Positions 1 through 5,110 of a stretch of DNA of 6,514 bases are shown here, in pieces (the stretch's first letter is position 1; the number at the start of each line of letters is the position of its first letter). A program made the position numbers and the translations under genes. A model generated the notes under the pieces. That model was given only the letters and a program-made list of their open reading frames with translations. It did not search any database and was not told the DNA's origin. The stretch comes from Candidatus Latescibacteria bacterium 4484_107 (GTDB lineage: Bacteria > Latescibacterota > 4484-107), in the NCBI GenBank assembly GCA_002059205.1, contig MVCQ01000133.1:1-6514 (forward strand), in the 5' to 3' direction.

Positions 1-233
1 AGGCCTTCGGCGAATGCCGTGAAGCGAATTTGAGGCGATGTCGCCGGACGACAAGCCGGGGGTGTCGTGCTTCAGTTGGAATTGGACATTTGCCATTGCG
101 GAATAAGCCAGTAAAGTATGGCGAGAGCATGGGAGGTGTCCGTGGCAATACGGACCGAATTGGGCGTTTATTGTGCCGGAACGGGTGTTCGGAAAGGATC
201 GGAATGGGTGTTCGAAAGGCGCCGGAATTTACA
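1..233. mobile_element. Terminal region of an IS21-like insertion sequence (partial, runs off left edge)
   Basis: The last ~60 bp contain two 21-bp near-copies of a CCGGAA-xGGGTGTTCG-AAAG motif (from 176 and from 199), then a half copy at 222 that ends ...CCGGAATTTACA at 233. Arrays of such repeats at the ends, with a terminal CA, are typical of IS21-family elements, so 233 is read as the outer edge. No recognisable istA or istB protein appears in 1-150 on either strand. The open frame beginning at 30 is arginine-rich and resembles nothing I know, so it is not called. A small hairpin (GTCCGT 138-143 / ACGGAC 150-155) lies upstream of the repeats with no T-run. The family assignment rests on the end-repeat pattern only. 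Confidence 0.42.
176..233 (+). repeat. 23-bp-period direct repeats at the IS21-like end
   Basis: Copies start at 176 (CCGGAACGGGTGTTCGG), 199 (TCGGAATGGGTGTTCGA) and 222 (CCGGAATTTACA, truncated by the element end). The start-to-start distance is exactly 23 bp both times, about two helical turns. That suits tandem binding of a transposase on one face of the DNA. The repeats are seen directly; their role as transposase sites is inferred from IS21-family end structure. Confidence 0.6.
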
Positions 234-528
234 TCTCTCCCTGTGTTCTTTCGCATTTTCTTGAAACGGGAAGGATCCGTTCGGTGTAAAAACCGCTTCA
301 GAATTTGAAATGACCCTGCGCAAAAAAGAACAAATTCGGGGTCGTCAAGCCCGTTTTGCGATGTGCTTCACCGGACGGTTACTCTCAACGTACGTATCGC
401 TTCCCAGACACATATCGAGATTAAGCGTCTGCGTCGCGGCCGCCCCCGGAAAGGCGACCCCGTGAAACGGGTTCGAACACGCGTGTACCATCTCCACCCC
501 TACATAATGATCCAAAAAGCCGCCCTTT
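234..528. other. Intervening G+C-rich DNA without a convincing intact gene
   Basis: This stretch separates the IS21-like end from the A+T-rich segment. It contains short inverted repeats (CGCAAAA 320-326 / TTTTGCG 354-360) and a possible transposase scrap listed separately. It also holds CCGGACGGTTAC at 371-382, the inverted match to the group II intron target. No promoter, RNA gene or intact reading frame is convincing. Base composition shifts to A+T-rich somewhere between about 505 and 545, and I take that shift as the left boundary of the acquired sulfatase segment. Confidence 0.5.
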
Positions 529-575
529 TTGACTATCGCTCAGCTTGCAATATACCTTACATCATGCTATTGTAG
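363..575 (+). pseudogene. Possible transposase scrap with an RRGRPRKGDP motif
   Basis: A 70-codon open frame carries RRGRPRKGDPVKRV around residues 24-37. An R-G-R-P-(R/K)-K-G stretch like this occurs in the linker of IS1634/DUF4277-type IS4-superfamily transposases, and also in AT-hook-like basic segments. Nothing before or after it matches a full transposase, and the frame's tail runs into the next remnant in a different frame. The motif is seen; the family is a guess. It may equally be a chance open frame in G+C-rich DNA. The 3' half (after ~510) is probably not part of whatever this was. Confidence 0.22.
371..382 (-). repeat. Inverted match to the group II intron 5' exon (possible unoccupied target)
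   Basis: CCGGACGGTTAC here is the exact reverse complement of GTAACCGTCCGG at 2236-2247, the 12 nt immediately before the group II intron. The match ends precisely at the intron junction. Twelve nucleotides is about the length of an IBS2+IBS1 intron-binding site. It may be a second, empty target site on the minus strand, or one of a pair of short inverted repeats bracketing the sulfatase segment. Confidence 0.4.
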
Positions 576-741
576 AAGAAATAAAACACTGACAGAATTG
601 TCAAAAATATTCGGATTAAACATCAGTGGGTATAATTCTGCTGTTGATAAATTTAAATTGAACAAAGATGAAAATCTGAATTGCTATGTTGATAAAATTA
701 TTATGTCACTCAAGAACAAAAACAACAAAACGGAGGTTTGA
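508..741 (+). pseudogene. C-terminal remnant of a REP-associated (Y1/IS200-like) tyrosine transposase
   Basis: From codon 529 (TTG) the frame reads as a small helical domain: QLAIYL near the start, then KTLTELSKIFGL, then SAVDKF and VDKIIMSLKNK at the end. This pattern (LAIYL ... LTLxEIxxxFG ... V.....) is the DnaA-like C-terminal helix-turn-helix found after the Y1 nuclease domain in REP-associated transposases. The catalytic HUH/Tyr domain is absent, and in-frame stop codons at 505-510 close the frame upstream, so this is a 5'-truncated remnant. The stop codon lies in GGTTTGACCCCCC. DNA here is A+T-rich like the sulfatase that starts 30 nt downstream, suggesting both arrived together. The assignment relies on recalled family patterns. 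Confidence 0.45.
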
Positions 742-771
742 CCCCCCGTACGTTTTTAATAAAGGATAAAA

Positions 772-2232
772 ATGAATTTACTTCAAAAAGGATTACTTCT
801 CGCAAGTATCACTACGGCGGATGCTGTTGCAGCAGAGTTACCAAAACAACCCAATATCGTCTTCATTATGGCGGATGATCTAGGATGGGCAGATGTGGGT
901 TATCATGGTTCAAAAGATATAAAAACTCCAAACATTGATAAGTTGGCTAACGGAGGTATAAAATTAGAGACATTCTATGCACAGCCTATGTGTACACCTT
1001 CAAGAGCAGCATTTATGACGGGACGTTACCCTATGCGTTATGGTTTGCAATCATTTGTGATCACTCCCGGACAGCATTATGGTCTTCCTACGGATGAGCG
1101 AACTATTGCAGAAGCGCTTAAAGAGGCAGGTTACAGTACGTATGCTTTAGGTAAATGGCACCTTGGGCATTCCAAAAAAGAATATTGGCCTCAAAATCGT
1201 GGATTTGACTATTTTTATGGTTCAACCATTGGAAACATAGATTATTTTACTAAAAAGAGAAATGGTGTGCTGGATTGGCAAAGGAATGGTAAGTTTATTG
1301 AAGAAAATGAATACTTTACCGACCTCATAACCAAAGATGCTGTACGCATTATAGAAGAACAAGATGGTAAGAAGCCATTTTTTCTATATATAGCACATTT
1401 GGCAGTACACTCTCCATACCAAGCACCTAAAAAGTATCTAGATAAGTTTATGGACATTAAAGATGAGTTAAGAAGAACCTATGCGGCCATGGTAGCCTCT
1501 ATGGATGATTCGGTCAAAGCAGTGGTTGATGCACTTAATAGAAAAAACTTGAGAGACAATACACTTATTCTCTTTATATCAGATAATGGAGGCATTGTTG
1601 GATCTGGATACTCATCAGGCATGAAAAAAGCAACTGGAAATAAACCAGCTCCTGCAAATAATGGTCCTTACAAAGGCTCGAAAGCCAGTCTAAATGAAGG
1701 TGCTGTAAGAACAGTGGCGCTTCTCAACTGGCCTAAAAAACTCAAAGCGGGCACTAACAATGAGATTATACATATGGTTGACTGGATGCCGACACTTGTT
1801 GGTCTAGCAGGTGGTACAGCAGAGGGCAATAAGACCATAGATGGTTTAGATGTGTGGCCTGTAATCACGCAAGGGAAAGCAACTCCTCATGAGAGTATTC
1901 TTATCAATGCAGAGTTTCACAAAGGTGCTGTGCGTAAAGGTGATTGGAAACTCATTAAGAAAGCTTCTTTACCATCAAAAATAGAACTCTATAATTTGGC
2001 AAATGATGTGGGTGAAAAAAACAATATAGCCAAAGACCATCCTAAAAAAGTAGCAGAGCTAGAAGCTTTACTTAATGACTATGCCAAAGGTTCAAAACCA
2101 GCACTTTACTTTAAAGAGTATATGCCATTTATTATTCAAGATGTGAAGACATCAGATATGGAATACAGTGGAGATGAAGACAGTGGACAAGAGGGAGAGA
2201 TACCTGTTCTTCCACAGGTAGATGCTAAATAA
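772..2232 (+). CDS. Exported sulfatase (S1 family, arylsulfatase B-like)
   Basis: A 486-residue protein of normal family length, predicted to hydrolyse sulfate esters, possibly of a sulfated polysaccharide or aryl sulfate; the substrate cannot be told from sequence. Residues 1-21 form a short Sec signal peptide ending VAA before Glu22, so it should act in the periplasm or outside. Visible motifs are NIVFIMADDLG (metal-binding Asp35/Asp36), C74-T-P-S-R78 followed by TG (Cys74 is the residue converted to formylglycine), GKWHLG (Lys128, His130), His213 in AVHSP, DNGG (Asp271/Asn272), KGSK (Lys304) and RKGDWKLI (388-395). All expected active-site residues are present. The C-terminal ~25 residues are acidic and low-complexity. 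The start is supported by AAAGGA at 761-766, 5 nt upstream of ATG. No formylglycine-generating enzyme or anSME lies in the window, so activation depends on a gene elsewhere. Codons are A/T-rich, unlike the flanking elements, which points to horizontal origin. I see no terminator before the intron. Confidence 0.95.
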   Translation: MNLLQKGLLLASITTADAVAAELPKQPNIVFIMADDLGWADVGYHGSKDIKTPNIDKLANGGIKLETFYAQPMCTPSRAAFMTGRYPMRYGLQSFVITPGQHYGLPTDERTIAEALKEAGYSTYALGKWHLGHSKKEYWPQNRGFDYFYGSTIGNIDYFTKKRNGVLDWQRNGKFIEENEYFTDLITKDAVRIIEEQDGKKPFFLYIAHLAVHSPYQAPKKYLDKFMDIKDELRRTYAAMVASMDDSVKAVVDALNRKNLRDNTLILFISDNGGIVGSGYSSGMKKATGNKPAPANNGPYKGSKASLNEGAVRTVALLNWPKKLKAGTNNEIIHMVDWMPTLVGLAGGTAEGNKTIDGLDVWPVITQGKATPHESILINAEFHKGAVRKGDWKLIKKASLPSKIELYNLANDVGEKNNIAKDHPKKVAELEALLNDYAKGSKPALYFKEYMPFIIQDVKTSDMEYSGDEDSGQEGEIPVLPQVDAK

Positions 2233-2235
2233 GAC

Positions 2236-2247
2236 GTAACCGTCCGG
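2236..2247 (+). other. Group II intron 5' exon / intron-binding site (IBS2-IBS1)
   Basis: GTAACCGTCCGG lies between the sulfatase stop codon (2230-2232) and the intron's first base. GTCCGG (2242-2247) is in the IBS1 position and TAACC (2237-2241) in the IBS2 position. Matching guide candidates exist in the intron: CCGGAC at 2463-2468 (and again at 2363-2368) for EBS1, and GGTTA at 2377-2381 for EBS2. The order EBS2 then EBS1 is the expected one. These pairings are complementarity only and have not been checked against a folded domain I. Confidence 0.35.
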
Positions 2248-2736
2248 GTGCGCCGTGAAAGGTGTCAGTGTCTTGCGAGTGAAAGTCTCGTCTCAGGAAT
2301 TTTCGGTTCGCCTGAGTAGCTACGGGGACGATCGGTGCGGGCAACCGGCCGGTCGAAGCTCCCCGGACAAGAGTCCGGTTAGGCCGGGCTGCAAACCGAC
2401 AGGCCGTAACGTGAGTGAACTCTGGAAAGTCCCCGAAAGACTGTTGCAGAGGCCGACCCGCCCCGGACGCGGGGAAGGCTGTCAGGCAGGCGGAGTTAAA
2501 CCGACGCATAGTCGCCTGCTCTCTGCCGGGGAAAGCGGAGACGGCATGCCGGGAAAGACACTGGCGCAACACGGGAGGCCCAGACTGGTGGATCGTAGCC
2601 TGATCCAACGGCCTATTGGGGGTCGGCCAGGCTGGGAGTCGGAGGGGCCCATAGTACCCGAGAAGCCCTGGAAACAGGGTGGAGGGAAGGGGCCCTGGTT
2701 CTGTCATGCTTTTGAAGGAGAAGAGAGTCAGGGAGA
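2248..2736 (+). ncRNA. Group II intron ribozyme domains I-III and 5' part of domain IV
   Basis: No protein is credible here; open frames on both strands reflect G+C-rich structured RNA. Strong local hairpins include CCGGAC-AAGA-GTCCGG (2363-2378) and CCCCG-GACG-CGGGG (2461-2474), as expected for domain I. The 5' GTGCG at 2248-2252 would pair within domain I (epsilon-epsilon'). The segment ends at the ribosome binding site of the maturase. Exact domain borders cannot be drawn without folding against a covariance model. Confidence 0.82.
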
Positions 2737-4062
2737 TTGGATTTGAGCCTAAGAACCCCACAGAAGATTCGGAATCTCCAGAGGAAGCTTTACCTTAAGG
2801 CCAAGAAGGAGCCTGAATATCGTTTCTACAGCCTTTATGACAAAATCTGCCGGGAGCATGTACTTGCATATGCATACGCTCTTGTGAGATCCAAGCGTGG
2901 AGCTCCTGGAGTGGATGGTCAAACTTTCGGGCAGATTGAGGAGCAAGGGCTTGCGAAATGGTTGAAGGGTCTCCGGGAGGAGTTATGCGCTAAGCAGTAC
3001 AAGTGTGGACCGGTACGCAGGGTGTATATACCAAAGCCGAACGGCGGCGAGCGACCGTTAGGTATACCTAATATCAGGGACCGCGTGGTACAGGCTGCAG
3101 CCGTCCTGGTTTTGGGACCAATCTTCGAAGCAGACTTCTGCGACGGGCTGTATGGATACCGCCCGAAGCGGAGCGCACAGGACGCCGTAAAAGCGGTTCA
3201 CAAGGCGCTGAAGGAGGGGTTCACCAATGTATTGGATGCGGACCTCTCGAAGTACTTTGATACGATACCACATGAGGACCTCATGAAGTCGGTAGCCAGG
3301 CGGATAAGCGACGGCGCGGTGCTGAAGCTGATCCGACAATGGCTGAAAGCACCGATTGAGGAGAGGGACGAAGCGGGTCGGATCAAAAGAACAGGGGGCC
3401 GCAGCAATACAAGAGGTACGCCCCAAGGCGGCGTAGTTTCCCCCCTGCTTTCCAACATTTACATGAACCGATTCCACCGAGCGTGGCGGGATCGGAACAT
3501 GGGAGAGCGGCTGCAAGCGAGGATCGTAGGTTATGCGGATGACTTCGTCATTCTCTGTCGGGGATCGGCGCAGAAGGCGTATGATCTTACGCGGCGCTGG
3601 ATGCACAGCATGAAGCTGACACTGAATGAAGAGAAGACCTGTCTCCGCGACGCCGCGAGGGAGACGTTTGACTTTCTCGGTTATACCTTTGGTCCAACAG
3701 TGCACCGGCCGACAGGGAGGAGATACATTGCTGCTCAGCCTTCACGAAAGTCAGTAGCTCGTTTACGGCAGAGGATCAGACGGACTCTCAAGGAAACCTG
3801 TGTGAAACCGTGGCCTGAAGTAGTGGAACGAGTCAACGGTGTCTTACGAGGCTGGGCCAACTACTTCAGCTATGGAACGGTGAGTCGCGCGTACTGGTGG
3901 GTAGATGCATTTGTGTTGCAAGCAGCGCGACGCTTTCTGGTGAGAAGGCACAAACTCCATGGGCGTGGAATGCGGCGTTTCCCACCGCAGGTGGTCTTTG
4001 GTGAAAAGGGCCTTCTGTGTTTGGGGTCCGCGAGACGTGCCGGAAGCTTTCGTACGCCTTAA
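2737..4062 (+). CDS. ltrA: Group II intron-encoded reverse transcriptase/maturase (no endonuclease domain)
   Basis: A 441-residue protein that binds the intron RNA, assists splicing and copies it during retrohoming. Conserved blocks in order: an RT0/RT1 region with RGAPGVDGQTF (54-64) and IPKPNGGERPLGIPNIRDRVVQ (98-119); YGYRP (139-143); DADLSKYFDTIPH (167-179, catalytic Asp169); RGTPQGGVVSPLLSNIYMN (226-244); YADD (266-269, catalytic Asp268/Asp269); a FLGYTFGP motif (313-320); and the maturase domain X with LRGWANYFSYG (370-380). The chain ends shortly after, with no HNH endonuclease, so mobility would use nascent DNA ends or replication forks as primer. The frame opens after a stop at 2713. 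TTG 2737 is the first start, but TTG 2743 lies 7 nt after AGGGAG (2730-2735) and may be the true one. The protein looks intact, although the intron's domain VI is disrupted downstream. Confidence 0.93.
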   Translation: MDLSLRTPQKIRNLQRKLYLKAKKEPEYRFYSLYDKICREHVLAYAYALVRSKRGAPGVDGQTFGQIEEQGLAKWLKGLREELCAKQYKCGPVRRVYIPKPNGGERPLGIPNIRDRVVQAAAVLVLGPIFEADFCDGLYGYRPKRSAQDAVKAVHKALKEGFTNVLDADLSKYFDTIPHEDLMKSVARRISDGAVLKLIRQWLKAPIEERDEAGRIKRTGGRSNTRGTPQGGVVSPLLSNIYMNRFHRAWRDRNMGERLQARIVGYADDFVILCRGSAQKAYDLTRRWMHSMKLTLNEEKTCLRDAARETFDFLGYTFGPTVHRPTGRRYIAAQPSRKSVARLRQRIRRTLKETCVKPWPEVVERVNGVLRGWANYFSYGTVSRAYWWVDAFVLQAARRFLVRRHKLHGRGMRRFPPQVVFGEKGLLCLGSARRAGSFRTP

Positions 4063-4078
4063 GGTGAAGACAGTCCGA

Positions 4079-4111
4079 GAGCCGTGTGCGGTAGTTCCGC
4101 ACGCACGGTTC
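4079..4111 (+). ncRNA. Group II intron domain V
   Basis: A 33-nt hairpin. The lower stem GAGCCGT (4079-4085) pairs with ACGGTTC (4105-4111), including the usual G-T pair. A two-base GC bulge (4103-4104) follows, then the upper stem GTGCGG/CCGCAC and a TAGTT loop. The catalytic triad AGC is 4080-4082. All elements needed for catalysis are present, so the loss of function predicted for this intron lies in domain VI, not here. It lies 16 nt after the maturase stop codon. Confidence 0.9.
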
Positions 4112-4131
4112 GATGAGCGGGCGGTGGAAAC
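4112..4131 (+). ncRNA. 5' half of group II intron domain VI (truncated)
   Basis: After a short joiner, GAGCGGGCGGTGGAAACG begins what should be a long stem capped by a GGAAAC-like loop. The complementary strand (an xCCGCCCGCTx with a bulged A, ending in AY) does not follow; the next bases, GTAGATCGG, do not pair with it. The break falls in or next to the loop. A nearby CGCCCG (4147-4152) could pair with six bases, but only across a ~24-nt unstructured gap, so I do not consider it the native partner. Confidence 0.6.
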
Positions 4132-4259
4132 GTAGATCGGAAGCGGGCGCCCGGGCCCAGGCGCTTAATCGACATTGGGCGTTCCTGATCGGAACGAATT
4201 GGCCGCTTCTGTGCTGCGCGCCACCGCTCGACTCTACTGAACTACATCCGAAATCCGGG

Positions 4260-4289
4260 TTGTCGGCTTTCGTTTCTGCATTTGATAAT
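4260..4289 (+). promoter_or_regulatory. Probable sigma70-type promoter of the IS66 operon
   Basis: TTGTCG (4260-4265) and GATAAT (4284-4289, five of six consensus bases) are separated by 18 bp. Transcription would start near 4296-4297, 20 nt before the tnpA start codon and just upstream of its ribosome binding site. The -10 box overlaps the left arm of the inverted repeat at 4286-4297, so the native transcript would lack nearly all of that arm. This is prediction by inspection only. Confidence 0.5.
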
Positions 4290-4329
4290 CGCAGCCAAAG
4301 AAAGGAGGTCAGAATTATGGCTGCGATTA
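4286..4329 (+). promoter_or_regulatory. Hairpin enclosing the tnpA ribosome binding site and start codon
   Basis: TAATCGCAGCCA (4286-4297) is perfectly complementary to TGGCTGCGATTA (4318-4329), a 12-bp stem with a 20-nt loop (4298-4317). The loop holds the ribosome binding site AAAGGAGGT (4301-4309) and the A of the tnpA ATG; the T and G of the ATG lie in the stem. RNA read in from upstream would contain the whole hairpin and should be poorly translated. RNA from the native promoter would lack the left arm. The same logic protects IS10 and IS50 from outside transcription. The repeat is seen; the function is inferred. Confidence 0.6.
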
Positions 4330-4709
4330 AGAATGACGTTGAGGCGAAGGAGACCCGTAAATCCAAGGCTGAAAAGTGGCGCCGGATCGTGGAGGAACAG
4401 GCTTCAAGCGGCCTGAATCAGAGCCGGTTCTGCAGGGAACGGGGAATCCGGCTCAGCGCTTTCTGTTACTGGAAGCGGAAATTCTCGGATTCTCCTGCTG
4501 GAACCGGGGAAAAGGGTGTCAGCGATCGAGAGGATTCGAAAGTCAAGCCGAGGGGACTTGTTGCTCTCAGAATCGAATCACCGAAAGAAGAAGCCACCGC
4601 CGAGGCTTTTGAAGTGGTTCTGCCCAACAAGCACCGGATAAGGATCCCGTGTGATTTCGACGAGGAGAGCTTTCTGCGGCTTTTGAGGATCATGCGTGAG
4701 ACATGCTGA
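4317..4709 (+). CDS. tnpA: IS66 accessory protein TnpA (helix-turn-helix)
   Basis: A 130-residue protein, normal length for IS66 OrfA, a DNA-binding accessory protein needed for transposition. Residues 21-56 (WRRIVEEQ..SGLNQSRFCRERGIRLSAFCYWKRKF) form the typical helix-turn-helix with the W-K/R ending. Residues 60-90 are a charged, Gly/Ser-rich linker. Residues 98-126 (FEVVLPNKHRIRIPCDFDEESFLRLLRIM) match the conserved C-terminal block. The start at 4317 is fixed by AAAGGAGGT 7 nt upstream; the frame stays open back to 4113, but that part lies in intron domain VI and the IS leader and is not coding. The stop codon overlaps the tnpB start (ATGCTGA; 7-nt overlap), implying translational coupling. 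Confidence 0.9.
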   Translation: MAAIKNDVEAKETRKSKAEKWRRIVEEQASSGLNQSRFCRERGIRLSAFCYWKRKFSDSPAGTGEKGVSDREDSKVKPRGLVALRIESPKEEATAEAFEVVLPNKHRIRIPCDFDEESFLRLLRIMRETC

Positions 4710-5062
4710 GTCTTGCGCCTTCCGATCGGATCTTTCTGGTCGCCGGCCCCACGGACATGCGGAAATCGTTCGACACCCTGGCGGCCATAGTAAGCAACGA
4801 GCTCGGAAGAGATCCGACAAGTGGAGAATACTTCGTGTTCTGCAACCGAAGGCGCAACCGCGTAAAGGTGCTCTTTTGGAACCGGGGTGGATTCTGGTTA
4901 TGCGCCAAGCGTCTTGAGAAAGGAACGTTTGCGTGGCCTAAGATAGGAGATTCGGAACTCAAGTTGAGCGGTGAAGAACTTGCGCTTCTTTTGAGTGGAA
5001 TCGAAGTGCGGGAAGTAAGACGTAGGAGGTGGTACGAACCGCGAGAAAAAATTCGAAGATGA
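4703..5062 (+). CDS. tnpB: IS66 Orf2 protein TnpB
   Basis: A 119-residue protein matching the IS66 Orf2 family (~110-120 residues), essential for transposition of these elements with an unknown biochemical role. Recognisable blocks are IFLVAGPTDMRKSFDTLAAIV (10-30), LGRDPTSGEYFVF (34-46), VKVLFWNRGGFWLCAKRLEKGTFAWP (54-79) and a C-terminal LSGEELALLLSGIE (88-101). The last 18 residues are very basic. Its ATG overlaps the end of tnpA by 7 nt and has no separate ribosome binding site of note, so translation is probably coupled. The frame is intact, in contrast to tnpC downstream. Confidence 0.93.
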   Translation: MLSLAPSDRIFLVAGPTDMRKSFDTLAAIVSNELGRDPTSGEYFVFCNRRRNRVKVLFWNRGGFWLCAKRLEKGTFAWPKIGDSELKLSGEELALLLSGIEVREVRRRRWYEPREKIRR

Positions 5063-5074
5063 TGAAATTTTCCG

Positions 5075-5102
5075 TTGCAAGCGGATCCGGTGTACGTATA
5101 AT
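5075..5102 (+). promoter_or_regulatory. Possible internal promoter directly before tnpC
   Basis: TTGCAA (5075-5080) and a perfect TATAAT (5097-5102) are 16 bp apart in the 48-nt gap between tnpB and tnpC. Initiation would fall around 5109, only about two bases before the tnpC ATG at 5111. A transcript from here would be leaderless or nearly so, and no good ribosome binding site precedes that ATG. The boxes are seen; their activity is unproven. Confidence 0.35.
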
Positions 5103-5110
5103 GCGTCACC

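Larger units (their letters stand above)
2248..4131 (+). mobile_element. Group II intron, 3' end interrupted in domain VI
   Basis: The element begins with GTGCGCC, matching the conserved 5' GUGYG of group II introns, 15 nt after the sulfatase stop. It contains ~490 nt of structured G+C-rich RNA, an intron-encoded reverse transcriptase/maturase within domain IV, a textbook domain V (4079-4111) and the 5' strand of domain VI. The 3' strand of domain VI, with the branch-point adenosine and terminal AY, is missing: sequence identity changes at about 4131 into the IS66 element. Total visible length (~1.9 kb) fits a bacterial intron whose protein lacks an endonuclease domain. It sits outside the sulfatase reading frame, as bacterial group II introns commonly sit outside genes. 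Confidence 0.88.

Noticed and set aside
30..308. 92-codon open frame at the left edge
   Set aside because: Arg/Gly-rich, no family resemblance, runs through the IS21-like end repeats, and has no ribosome binding site.
466..490. GGGTTCGAACACG resembling a tRNA T-arm
   Set aside because: The flanking bases do not form a five-pair T-stem, and no acceptor, D or anticodon arms can be placed around it.
608..636. TATAAT at 631-636 as a promoter for the sulfatase
   Set aside because: It lies inside the transposase remnant in A+T-rich DNA, with no acceptable -35 box at 16-18 bp.
2200..2260. Integron attC site hosting the intron
   Set aside because: No paired R/L core sites or attC-like hairpin are visible around the 5' exon, and the 3' exon is not in the window.
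2225..2761. Open frames on both strands across 2225-2761
   Set aside because: They overlap the group II intron ribozyme; G+C-rich structured RNA yields long spurious frames.
3058..3705. 215-codon minus-strand frame within the maturase gene
   Set aside because: Antisense shadow of a well-conserved reverse transcriptase, with no domain of its own.
4113..4316. N-terminal extension of tnpA back to 4113
   Set aside because: It would translate intron domain VI and the IS leader; the strong ribosome binding site at 4301-4309 sets the start at 4317.
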